From the NCBI RefSeq assembly GCF_028554725.1, contig NC_071667.1:28167501-28231500 (forward strand): DNA of 64,000 nt. The letters run 5' to 3'. Positions 10,351 through 21,354 of the stretch are shown here, in pieces. How positions within the stretch are numbered: the first letter of the stretch is position 1; every line of letters begins with the position of its first letter. The notes under the pieces were generated by a model that was given only the letters and a program-made list of their open reading frames with translations, was not told the DNA's origin and did not search any database. The stretch comes from Zeugodacus cucurbitae (Eukaryota; Arthropoda; Insecta; Diptera; Tephritidae). The translations under genes were made by a program, and so were the position numbers.

Positions 10351-11526
10351 TATACTCTCGCAACAAATGTTGCTAAAGAGAGTATTATAGTTTTGTTCAC
10401 ATAACGGTTGTTTGTAACACCCAAAACTAAACGAGTTAGATATAGGGTTATATATACCAAAGTGATCAGGGTGAAGAGTGGAGTTCAAATCCGAATGTCT
10501 GTCCGTCCGTCCGTCCGTCCGTCCGTACCGTCTGTGCAAGCTGTAACTTGAGTAAAAATTAAGATATCTTGATGAAACTTGGCACACTTATTTCTTGGCA
10601 CCATAGGAAGGTTGAGCAAAATCGGACCACTGCCACGCCCACAAAATGGCGAAAACCGAAAACACATAAAGTGCCATAACTAAGCCATAAATAAAGCCAT
10701 GGAAATAAAATTTGGTATGAAGGATCGCACTATGAAGGGGCATATTTGGATGTAATTTTTTTTGGGGAAGTGGGCGTGGCCCCGTCCCTACTGAGTTTTT
10801 TGTACATATCTCGCAAACCAATAGAGCTATATAAACCGAACTTTCTGCACTTTCTGAAAGAAATCGGATAATAATCACGCCCACCTCCCATACAAAGGTT
10901 AGGTTGAAAATTACTAAAAGTGGGTTAACTCACTAACGAAAAACATCAGAAACACTAAATTTCACATGAGAAATGGCAGATGGAAGCTGCACTCAGATTT
11001 TTTTACAAAATGAAAAATGGGCGTGGCGTCGCCCACTTATGGGTCAAAAACCATATCTCAGGATCTACTCGACCGATTTCAATGAAACTTGGTTTGTAAT
11101 AGCTTCCTTACATCCCAATGATATGTTGTGAAAATAGGCCAAATCGCTTCACAACCACGCCTACTTCCTATATACCAGAACTTTGTAGACAATCTGAATC
11201 GTTTACTTTACAATATATAAAGTAAGTACTAGTGAAGATATCGGTGCAGAACTTTGCACAAATACTATGTTAATAGTGTGGCAGCCCCATTCTAAAAATC
11301 GCCGAAATCGGACCATAGGTTTTTAAGGCCCCATATATCGAACACGAGGACCTCGGTGCTGCTAACCTAATATTATGGTTTCCAACTTTCAATGGACTTT
11401 ATACAATATATATGACGAATATGTGGGTCAAATTGTGTATTATATAATATAAATAAAGTTAAATAAATAAATTGCGAGAGTATAAAATGTTCGGTTACAC
11501 CCGAACTTAGTCCTTCCTTACTTGTT
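10351..11526 (+). mobile_element. Helentron-derived HINE (INE-1/DINE-1-like), family 1, complete copy
   Basis: The best-preserved copy of a family present at least eight times here. Order of parts: 5' subterminal repeat TATACTCTCGCAA beside a small palindrome; a GTCC tetranucleotide tract (10497-10534); a GCCACGCCCAC-containing body; 3' subterminal repeat TTGCGAGAGTATA, the inverted partner of the 5' one; a terminal stem-loop GTTCGGTTACACCCGAAC; and the end CTTACTTGTT. T residues flank the left end, compatible with insertion at TT. This order is that known for DINE-1/HINE elements, which are nonautonomous derivatives of rolling-circle helentrons. No protein is needed from this copy; transposition would require a Rep-helicase supplied elsewhere. 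On the minus strand 10588-10884 is a 98-codon open frame that recurs in other copies (see findings). Superfamily assignment is by structure. Confidence 0.75.
10497..10534 (+). repeat. (GTCC)n tetranucleotide tract inside the HINE
   Basis: About eight GTCC units, ending in GTACCGTCTG. The same position in other copies holds a variable number of GTCC/GTCT units, so this is the element's internal microsatellite. Confidence 0.9.
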
Positions 11527-11986
11527 ATAAATAGGATTGTATAGGATATTCATACGCAATATAATAGCAGTCTTCGATTCGCCATTTGTTCGCTTGCTAT
11601 TTTTGATCGCTGTTCTCATTGTCAAATAAATTCCATGTGATGGCAAATATGAAGTTACCGAACCGATTTTGATAAAAGAGACGTGAATAACACGCTTTTA
11701 TCGCAGAGATGAAGTCAAGAAGTTAATTTTTTTTGGCAAACGCACAAACGATCCAATGTCGTCGAGGTTTTATGTACTTTATCTCTCTCCCTTATGTGCT
11801 TCGTTTTTACATCTTTAATTATTTTCAACGACCTCAATCAAGATTTTTTTAAGTTCTCACTTTCCGTTGTATTAAAAACGGAAACGGATTAATACAAGTG
11901 CTCTTTAAGTTGTGCAATATTGGGTTTGGAAAGTGCATGTGTATCTTCTGAATCTAGTAAGCACATTTTGTAAATAATTGTTTTCA
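11527..11986. other. Spacer between two HINEs
   Basis: AT-rich, with no recognisable feature. Confidence 0.4.
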
Positions 11987-12928
11987 TATTCTTGCAACAA
12001 AGTTGCAAGAGAGAGAGTATAATAGTTTTGTCCACATAACGGTTGTATGCAAATCATAAAACTAAACAAGTTAGATATAGAGTTAAATATATCAAAATTA
12101 TCAGGATCAGAAAGACGAGTTGAAATCCGGATGTCTAACGCATAACTTGAGTAAAAATTAAGATATCTTGACGAAACTTTGTACACATGTTCCGAAATCG
12201 GTCCATTGACACGACCACAAAATAACGAAAGCCGAAAACTTATACAGTGTCATAACGAAACCATAAATAAAATTATGAAAGTAGTATTTGGTACAGAGAA
12301 TCACAGGAGGTGCATATTTGGATGGATTTTTAGGAGGGCGTGGTCCCGCCCCAAAATTGTTTTTTTATATATCTCGCAAACAAATAAAACTATATGAAAC
12401 CAAACTTTCTGCAGTCATTTGCCTTGCCTTTACACACCATAAAAATAGGAAATCGGTTTACAACCACGCCTACTTCCCATATAACTCAATTTTGAATTCT
12501 GATTCGTTCACTTTCTAATATATACTTTAAGAACCAATGAAGATAGCGGAATAAAACTTTACTCCAATACTGTATTTCAGCTGTGGCATTTGTGGAAAAA
12601 TTTGCGAAAACCGTTAAAATCGGTTCATAACTTCCCATAGCTCGTATATACCTAAATATTTTCAAAAATACGGTAATATGTGAAATATCTTAGCTTAAAG
12701 CGAGCGTATAGTCTTGGATATAATGTACCTTGGTGGTGAAAATGGATGAAATTGGTTTAGGAATTACCTCAACCCTCATATACTATATACATATGATGAT
12801 TTTAGTTATCTAGTGGACTTTATGACGAATATATGGGTCATACGTGTGTTATCTTAATAAAACTTTATCAATAAATTGCGAGCGTACAGTGTTCGGTTGC
12901 ACTCGAACTTAGCCTTTCCTTACTTGTT
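11987..12928 (+). mobile_element. HINE family 1, full-length but older copy
   Basis: Both ends are present: ATATTCTTGCAAC at the left, and AAATTGCGAGCGTA, a TTCGGTTGCACTCGAA hairpin and TTACTTGTT at the right. It is in the same orientation as the copy ending 460 bp upstream. The GTCC tract is gone (ATGTCTAACGCATAACTTGAG lies at its position) and the body is more diverged than at 10351, so this insertion looks older or the tract was lost by slippage. Confidence 0.7.
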
Positions 12929-14361
12929 ATTATTTGTGAGACCCATGACCTTAAATAAAAATGATCAACTAAAAATTTCTCTATACCTTGAGACAATATA
13001 GCTTTCTAATAATAGCGTTAATCCTACTGTTTGATTTTACAGAACAAATCACTTCAATTACGATTAATTGAGAGAATTATAAAAAGAAATGAATCAAGAA
13101 CTTACACCAATTTGTAAATACATACTGCTCATAAAATTCCTTAAATTATGGGAAAATGAAACGATCAGTTGGCGGGTAAAAAACCTCTGTGGCTAATGAC
13201 GCTGATACACCATCTCGAAGAAATTTGACGTTGCTTATGTTTTTACTGGTGTTGTTGCCTCAAAACTTATTGCCCCCAATTTGTTATTCACTTTGTCAGG
13301 TTGCATACCGGGGAGTGTGCAGAAGAGAGGAGAGCAAGGATGTTGATGTCAATGTGGATGTCGTGTTTATTTCGATGGCATGACGCTCGATTCGGCTGCT
13401 GCCGGTAGCTAACTGCTTAGCATAATCTGTACAAATTTGCCAAACAACAATAACAAAAGCAACAAGCAAACGCAGTATAACTGCGTCGGCAATTTGCTTA
13501 TTGACAGCAGTAAATAGGCAATGGGAGCACCAGCCGTTTCGGTAGTTTGCAAACAAATATTGAAACCAACAACAACAACTAGCGAAAACTTGTGTTTTGC
13601 TGTCGCGCCTGTTCCTCGCACATTTTCGGCAAATAAATCACCCAAAAACCAGCAGCGACAACGGTAGCGCCAAGGAAGCGAGCTCACCAAGTGACGGCAG
13701 TGCGTTCGGCATTCATTTGCAAATTCACATGGTTGGGAGCGACACGCTGCAGAGGTGATGTGGTAAGCGGGTATGTGGCAAGCACAATGAAAAGGCCAAC
13801 GTGCTCCCAATGAGCTGGGTGAATGTCGATGGCGCTTCGCCCCCCTGTTGCGCGTCTTCTAACAAATTTGTTGTTATTGTTGCAGTTTCTATACTAATAT
13901 ATACGACATGGGCAGGAAATAAAAATTGTACACTTGACATTTACGTTGACAATTCAATTGTGCATTTGCTTATTTACTCTTCCTATCATTTTATTTGTAT
14001 GTTGTGTTGTTGTTGTTGATTGTTTGTTCTTGAATCGATTTGTTTTGCATTGCAATCACTTTTGACTAACGTTGTTTGCCGCTTTGCTTTGAAACTCTTC
14101 AATTGTTATTGGGTGTCTTCCGGTTTTCTGCTTGACTGAAGATGTCAGAGATTTGCTTCCTTAATTCAAGCAGTCAGTTACGCTAATGGATTCTTTATGA
14201 AATTATATTCATATTATAAAGGCTGATTGTAGCTATTGCGGCGGTAAGTAATTAATTATATTAGAAATTTAGAATGGAAAGGTAATTTTGAATTTGGAAT
14301 TAATAATTTAATCCATATATTATCTGTAAATCCATATATAATATATATCAAGTTGATCATA
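12929..14361. other. Noncoding, no recognised gene
   Basis: Several overlapping open frames (up to 133 codons at 13409-13810 on the minus strand) fall in GTT/AAC-triplet-rich DNA. Their residues are Cys/Leu/Val-rich with no domain or signal I can identify. I treat them as chance frames. Confidence 0.4.
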
Positions 14362-15436
14362 GGGTTTTTCAATGAGAGCGCTACAAAAGTGCTTTATACC
14401 TGTAAAAGTTCATTCGCCATTATGTATGGAACTATTTTTTTTTTGCATGGCCACCACGGGCACGCTTGCAGAACACCAGACGTTGAACCCAATCTTTGAC
14501 GGGTTTCAAGCATAAATCGGCCGATACTACTACAATTTCACGTTCGATATTCGTACGAAGTTCATCAATCGTCGCTGGCTTGTTAGCATATACCATAGAC
14601 TTGACGTAGTCCCACAGGAAATGGTCTAACGGCTTCAAATAGGATGCCCGAAGCCCATTTCGTGAGATAACACGTTCACCAAACTTGGTTTTCAATAAAT
14701 CGATTGTGACATTCGCTTTGTGGCTTGTGACGCCGTCCTGTTGGAACTACATATTGTCCAAGTCCATATCATCCAATTCGGGCGAAAAATATTGGGTTAT
14801 CATTGGGCGGTAGCGATTCTGATTCGCAGTAACTTGAACATTACGGAAGAAGTATGGTCCCTTGACGCCGCCGGTTCATAAACCGCATCAAACCATATTT
14901 TTTTCTGTATGCAATGGTGACTCATGGAGTACGTGGAGCTCAATTCACGAAAATACGACGATTCTGGGGTTCAAGCGGCTTCAGTTCTTTCGTCAATTTA
15001 ATCTTGTAAGGATGCAGGTCAAGATCTTTTCGCAAAATTCACCAAAACGCCATCACAGAGATGCCCAATGCTTGAGAACGACGTGTGAGAGATTGATTTG
15101 GATCTTCCTCAATTGATGCGCTAACGGTAGCAAAATCCTCGACACTACGGGCACTTCTTTGTCTCACTGGCACGGGAACATAATGTACTGTGCCTGTGGA
15201 TTCAAAATTTTCCACTAGACGTTCAATTGTTGATGTGACAGGACGCCTATAACGACCTTAAAGTTGAGGACACTGATCCCGAATCTCAGTAGTAAGTTTT
15301 TATAATTTTGACTCATTGCCTTTCCATGGTGAAATGACCAAACTTACTGAAGAGAAATATCAAAAGAGGGGGGAAAATACGGCAACGTTTGCTTTGCTTT
15401 TCGGTTTAGTTTTGTAGCGTTCTTATTGCAAAATTC
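14362..15436 (-). mobile_element. Tc1/mariner-superfamily transposon (family A) with both TIRs, decayed
   Basis: Imperfect terminal inverted repeats of about 30 bp share the core GCTACAAAA. The left TIR starts GGGTTTTTCAATGAGAGCGC; the right end, read in reverse, starts GAATTTTGCAATAAGAACGC. A TA dinucleotide flanks each end, the target duplication expected of this superfamily. The interior reads as a transposase on the minus strand with several frame breaks. A shorter copy of the same family lies at 29058-29556. Confidence 0.75.
14432..14695 (-). pseudogene. C-terminal part of family A transposase
   Basis: An 87-codon open piece contains LKPLDHFLWDYVKSMVY, typical of the end of the DDE catalytic core in insect Tc1/mariner transposases. 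It continues with a C-terminal tail rich in basic residues (CKRARGGHAKKK), as in related proteins ending in RSRGGH. The earlier part of the protein, to about 15330, is recognisable only in broken frames. No functional protein is expected. Confidence 0.7.
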
Positions 15437-16779
15437 TATATTAGGTTAATATCCGTTTTTAGTACCAAACTAAATGTTTGTCATAAGTGGATGTCAACTT
15501 AACTTCATTAAGTTATCTTATATATTCACCGATAATAAATAATTTTTATTATTTTGTTGTGATGTTAAAAATTACAAGGAAAATATTCCATAGCCCTCAA
15601 AAACACAGCGCATCTGGAGCACTGACCAATGCCGTTCTATGAACATATTAGGATATTTTTTCCTGCGAACTAGGTGTTTTAGTTTTTATATAATTTTTTC
15701 GAATGGGTTGACAAAGCAATTTAGTAGTAACATCGACGGTTTTGGTCTTAAAAGACTTTAATCAAGTCTGGTTGGTTGGTGATTTTAATTTAATTAAGAT
15801 TTAAAAAAATTGCGTTATTTCGTCTATACCTTATAGTGCACATCTTTGTTAAAGAAAACAAACAAAATGTGCTTTTTTCGTCTAACCCTTAATACAATCT
15901 ACTGTCAACCCCTCACAATTCAACATTGACCTAACACTTGTTAAATTTAACCGAAAATTGACCCACATGTGGCAGGGATTAACGGTTTGTATATTGCCAA
16001 AGTAGCGTCGCGTCTATTTTACTTCACAAGCAGCAAAGCATCCCTTTCTAGAGTCTCAGCTGGTCATGCGTTCACGCAGAAAAAAGGTCTGAAAAAACAA
16101 ATAAAACCCCAGAAATAGAGGCAAGAAGCTTGTGAGCCAAGGTAAAGGCAGGTAATGAATGCGATTATCGTTGGAGGGGGCGCTGTTGTGGCCACACCAT
16201 GAAGGGAGTGATGAGTGATGTAGCTACTGGCTGGTTATTTTATGGGTCAAGATTGAGGGATGAGTGCGTTTACGGTGCTAACCGTGTGAATGGAGTTGTA
16301 AGACAAAATGCATTTATTTGCCGGCTTCGTTGTGTGATGGGGGAGATGGAGCATATTACTAATGTTCAACGGTTTGTTGTTGCGGAGAAAATTTAACAGT
16401 TGTAATGATGATTGAGCATTTATATTCCGTTATTGCTGTATCTTTTAAGTGTTGTTTCTGCTCTCGGCTATATTTACATTTATAATTAAAGTTACCGAAA
16501 TGCAAAATACTACTTTAATGCGGAAATCACATAATGTTTGTAAATGGAGAAACCTGCAAATCTGAAAATGTGAATTGCTCAATTAGGTAACAGATGAAAC
16601 GATCAAGACCAAGACAAAGTCGAAACTGTAGACTTCATCCGGCAAACCTTTGAGTAGAATATCGAGGTTATCGTCGCCATGGAGACCTACTACACAAATC
16701 TTCAGAAAGACGTTGGGGCATCGCTGGACCAACAGTAGACGTAGACCAAGGTTTTTTTTTTGGTAAAATAATCAAATAA
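15437..16779. other. No recognised gene
   Basis: AT-rich. A stretch at about 16605-16740 reads as an acidic, coding-like peptide (VETVDFIRQTFE, then NIEVIVAMETYYTNLQKDVG after a stop), but I cannot assign it to any family. It sits just upstream of an RTE 5' UTR. Confidence 0.3.
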
Positions 16780-17875
16780 TCAGGTTTACGTAAGTGAGGA
16801 AAATTTCTGATTGTCATTCACTTGGGAGTGGTCAGGAACGATTCTTTTGCATGTGGCTCAGGCAACTCACGACTTCCGGCCTTAGACCAAGTATCCTCTG
16901 GGTAGCTAACAGACATCCGCTGGGAGGCGAGCTAAAGTGAGAAGCCGAATCTCGCTTATGCGATTGTGCGTAGGATTTGGGACCCACCACATAAAAGCGA
17001 ATTACTAATGAACAGGAAGCAACAGCCTCGTATCTTCCTCAATCTTCTATAAGAGTGTACAGCTGCTGGCGTACGCCGATGATATCGATATCATTGGAAA
17101 CCCAACACCCGCGCCATTAGTTCTGCTTTTTCCAGACTAGATAAAGAAGCGAAGCGTATTGGTCTGATGGTGAACGAGAACAAGACGAAATATCTCCTGT
17201 ATTGGTCTGATGGTGAACGAGAACAAGACGAAATATCTCCTGTCATCCTTGGCTCCCGCGTCTTGACTGTCACTGTTGACAGTCATAACTTTGAAGTTGT
17301 AGATAATTTAGTATACCTAGGCACCAGGATCAACACCAATAATAATATCAGTCTTGAAATCTAACGCAGAATCACTCTTGCCAACAGGTGCTACTATGGA
17401 CTGAGTAGGCAATTGAAAAGTAAAGTCCTCTTTCGACGAACAAGAACTAAACTCTACAAGTCCCTCATCATTCCCGTCCTACTTTATGGCGCAGAAGCGT
17501 GGACGATGTCAACATCCGATGAGACGGCACTAGGAGTTTTCGAGAGAAAGGTTTTGTGGAATATTTACTGTCCCTTAAACATTGGCAACGGGTAATACCG
17601 TAGAAGATGGAATGATGCTGTATGTGTTGTTCGACAACATAGCCATACTACAGCGAATAAAAAGACAGCGGCTACGCTGGCTAGCTCATGTTGGACGAAA
17701 GTGCTCCAGCTCTGAAAGTATTCGATGCAGTATCCGCTGGAGGAAGACGAGGTAAGGATCATATGGAGAAGGACCTGGCTTCACTTGGTATTACCAATTG
17801 GCACCAAACTGCCAAAAGATGAGATGCATGGCGCGCTGTTGTGGACTCCGCTATAACCGCGAAAGATGAGTCTAC
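16780..17875 (+). mobile_element. RTE-clade LINE with 5' UTR but large internal deletion
   Basis: 16780-17020 matches the 5' UTR of the full-length element (on the minus strand at about 59450-59685). At about 17030 it jumps directly to sequence just before the YADD motif (YADDIDIIG at about 17073-17098), so the endonuclease and most of the RT are missing. The rest runs to the 3' end near 17870 with stops and small indels, and with a 43-bp tandem duplication at 17158-17243. Open pieces at 17167-17364 and 17413-17595 are remnants of the thumb and C-terminal domain. Because both ends are kept, the deletion is internal rather than the usual 5' truncation. Confidence 0.8.
17158..17243. repeat. 43-bp perfect tandem duplication in RTE copy
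   Basis: Two adjacent copies (17158-17200 and 17201-17243) begin ATTGGTCTGATGG and end ATCTCCTGT. Other RTE copies have a single unit, so the duplication arose in this copy. Confidence 0.95.
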
Positions 17876-19468
17876 GCCAGGACTGAGTAGACGATTTATT
17901 TTAATAAGTGATGAAATTTGATCAAAGTATTCTATTTTTATAACAGTGGAAATATGATAATCTCCATTAGAACAGAATACAATTTGTGTTCAATAGTGAA
18001 ATATGTGTAATATTTTGCGCTTATTTATTGACTTGTCCTGTCTGTATTCGCGTAGAAGGCAACAATCGGCAAATCTCCTATTGGCTTACTCCGTTGAGAA
18101 AGAAATTCGCATAAGTGGCAGCAGGTGCTCGAGTTCGTCGAGGTTGCTTATTAATGACCGGACAATTTAATTTCTTTGGACTTTAATCAAGCAGACGACG
18201 GTGTGAAATGGGCGGGAATGTAGATGCTGTTGCAGAGACAAAGTTAATTTTTCGACTGTGTGGAACGCGGCTTCTCACATATGTATATACTTATACATGC
18301 CCATGTTTGGCTTGTAAGTCCTTTAGGTTGCTTAAACTTGACAGACATGTTTCGCCGTTTGTTTGCTTTGTTGTTACCTTCTTCACCCTTTACACCTTTC
18401 TATGTCCTTCTGGTTACGCTTGTGGTTGAATTCATTTTCATTTCGCAAAAGCGGCTGGTAGCAGAAACAGCGACCATTGACGCCGACATGTTTTACCGTT
18501 TTCCGGTTGACCGCAACGAAAGACATGTCACGCCGGCTAAGTTAGCTAAGTTACAAGCAAAAACAACACACAATATGATACACCAACAACTGCGACAACA
18601 ATCAAGCGAGAGTTTTCAACTCAATTGGCGGCTATGACAGCTTTGTTGAACGATGTGTCGACGTTGTCGGCGGCTAAGCGTTGCAAAGCGTGAAGTTACC
18701 ACACTGGCTGCCAATGGCGACAGCAACAACGACTTGAATATACTCCATGCGTTGAAGGTAAGTAAATTTCAGTTGAATTTGTAGCTCCGAAAGCCAACAC
18801 ACACATATGTTAATATGTTATATAAATGCGCTCTCGCATACATATCTACACATGTACAGTTGTATGTTGCGCAGTGTGTCAACATTGGTGTCAATTTAAT
18901 GTTTAGTTTGCTCCCACATGTCAACGTTAAGTGGCTTTATTAAGCGGTCACATTGCCGCTTAAGCCAACCAGTCGGAAGCCCCCACCTCTGTTGACCCCT
19001 TTGCTCTGTTGGTGTACAAATTTATCCCTTGAAGATATTAGCGAAGTATCTGTGGCGGCCATTTACCTGTCGCCCCTGTGGCCTTTGTATGCTAATATGC
19101 ATGCACACTTACAAACATCCTTTATGTGCGATGAACCGTCTGAAAGTGTCCTTTATCCCGGTTGCACGCTCCCGTATCTTCATTTGTCACGGAGTGTAGG
19201 TTGCAAATCCGTCTGTTTATTTTATTTTGGGAGGAATTAAAAAATGACTATTTCGCATTTAAAAGGCTTATCAGCTAAAAGTACTCGTAAGTAGACATTT
19301 GTGGACAAGAGTTACACATATGAGTTTGATTAATGACAAATATGACTCCTCATCTCGGTGTTTGGCTTCATTCGTTTGTGGCATTTATTTTTGAGCGGCA
19401 TTTCGGGCATATGGCCACCGCGACAGCGTCTTATGAAGACCATCCCGACAGTCCACTATTGAGTGTAC
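17876..19468. other. Possible host noncoding or exon-bearing DNA
   Basis: No transposon is recognised. The stretch 18480-18757 has a more coding-like composition and ends at a consensus splice donor (separate entry). Open frames at 18208-18429, 18260-18637 and 18953-19240 show no known domains. Confidence 0.3.
18574..18757 (+). other. Candidate exon ending in a consensus 5' splice site
   Basis: The sequence AAG/GTAAGT at 18755-18763 is a perfect donor. Before it, a 26-codon stretch (18680-18757) reads VAKREVTTLAANGDSNNDLN in one frame. The 5' part reads TIKREFSTQLAAMTALLND in another frame, with the switch around 18675-18685. Either this is a decayed exon with a frameshift, or it is untranslated leader with chance frames. 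No protein family is recognised. Confidence 0.25.
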
Positions 19469-19985
19469 TACTCGCATCACCCATCTTGAGTCCTATCATT
19501 CATTATTGGATAATATTCGAACGAATAGACTACGTCCAGCACGCAGTGAAGAAAATATAGCAGTCGTAGCTGAGAGTCTACACGAAGACTGTGGAGAGTC
19601 GATTCGACGCCGTTCGCAGCAACTCGCACTGACGTATGGAACGATTTGGTGCATTTAACGTCGAGGTTTTAAACTGAAAGCGTACAAAATACAGCTTGAA
19701 ATTGTCCAAAAATATTCGACTTTTACGAGCCAAATTCAGTGAGAATGTAAGCGTCGATGGCGAGTTATCGCGTCATGATAACCGACTATTTGTTGCCTGA
19801 AATTGAAGCTCGTGATCTCGGCGAAATTTGATTTCAACAAGACAGCGCCATTTCCCAAACAACCCATCAATCAATGGATTTATGGAGAGAACACTTCGGT
19901 GAGCAGATAGATTCATGTTTTGTGCCGGCTGATGAGCCACCAAAATCGTGTGATATCACACCGTTAGATTTTTTCCTGTGAAAAT
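19469..19985 (+). pseudogene. Tc1/mariner-superfamily transposase (family B), truncated and broken
   Basis: Matches the copies at 35587-36394 and 42301-43275. Readable pieces include ENVSVDGELSRHDNRLFVA-like text near 19740-19800, FQQDSAISQTTHQ near 19830-19860 with the first catalytic-region Asp, FGEQIDSCF near 19895, and CDITPLDFFL near 19950-19978, ending in a TGA. The TIRs are missing at both ends and several indels break the frame. Confidence 0.7.
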
Positions 19986-21354
19986 ATATAGTCTATATAT
20001 CAATTATATGTATATGTACATATGTATATATTATGTACAAGTTATCTTAAATGTACCAATTTTGACGAACTCACTTCTATATATACACTACATATAATGT
20101 CAACTCGTTCATATGCCGCAGACTTTAGTGGCAGGTGCCACGGTGTTTATACTTCTTTTCAGCACCTTGTATGTTTGTGTATGAGATATGGGGGAGCGTT
20201 CATTTGCATGCTTCCCTGCTTTTGTGTTTGTCTTTATTTCATAAGCGTCGCACTAAATTATCGCCAAGAATGTGTTGTTTATGCTAAAATGTCGGCACAA
20301 ACACGACAGCAAAGCGACCGCATCCCAGTGCAACAAAAACAACAACTGCCACGGTGATGGCTCATGTTTTGAGCACGCCCAGGTATGAAAATGGTGTCTT
20401 CACCAGTCAACGATAACATACGCACACCCGCATAACCGTTGTCGTATATATGTACTTTTGATATACTGCTCTTGGGCCAACTGATTGTGTGAAGGAATGA
20501 ATTTTCTCAAATTTACTTGGAACGTTTTAATAAAGTGATTGTGAGAGGCGATATCTTTAGAAAATTTCGTAGCGCATTTCGATGTGGGCTGCCGCAAGGT
20601 TAACCGCGCGTTCTATTGCACAGCGAAAATACCAAATATATGCTTAAAATACTTATAAGTGCAGAGTTGCTTTCAACGAAGACAAATGATATTGAAATAT
20701 TAGCAACGCTGTAGAGAATCCCAACTATCGATCTAGTATACCAGTTAAATATTTTTCCAATATTCTCTTAAAGTTGAAACAGAAGGATTGATATTTCACG
20801 ATAAAAGAAAAGCAAAAGTAAGAAAATATCTATATATATCTCTGTAGTATTAATAGGTTAAAGCGTAGCCATTCGTCTGTCGACTATACTATTTCATTCG
20901 AAAAGCATCAAACTGGGAACTGGTGGATATTCCTAGTGGGTGTAAATGTTTGAATAGTAGTTCGTGTGAGTTGTTGTGTCTTTGGCTGCGGAATCCATGT
21001 ACGATTCTTGTTGGCGCATAAATTTCTCGTCTTACTTGAAGAAAAAACCACTCAACCGATATATGTATAATCTGTGGTTTCTACTGTTGTTGTTGTACGT
21101 GAATATTTAAATTCTTTACAAGGTCGTAAATTATTTTTTCAAGTTTAGATAAATTTGTGAAGAACACTACTCACACATCTAACGATGTTTACAACATATT
21201 TGATATATGAGACCATTTTTTAGGGAATTTCTGTTAATAATATCGTAAGGATAACAGGCTGGAAAACAGGTCAGTAGCTGTCTACCCACTTAGAAGATGC
21301 GAGCCAAAACGTTGTAAGAACTATCATTACAGAAAATATATTCTGAAAACAACA
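19986..21354. other. No recognised gene
   Basis: Contains a 111-codon frame at 20022-20357 of Cys/Tyr/Gln-rich composition without a domain, which I consider a chance frame. The rest is AT-rich. Confidence 0.35.

Noticed and set aside
10497..10534. Regular short repeats that might suggest a CRISPR array
   Set aside because: They are a simple GTCC microsatellite without spacers, inside a eukaryotic transposon.
12929..14060. 133-codon minus-strand frame at 13409-13810
   Set aside because: Cys/Leu-rich chance reading of GTT/AAC-rich DNA; no recognisable family.
15000..15340. Separate gene upstream of the family A transposase tail
   Set aside because: It lies inside the same TIR pair and reads as the transposase N-terminal half in broken frames.
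20022..20357. 111-codon frame with a Cys-rich hydrophobic stretch
   Set aside because: No ATG context, no domain, and mixed composition; better explained as a chance frame.
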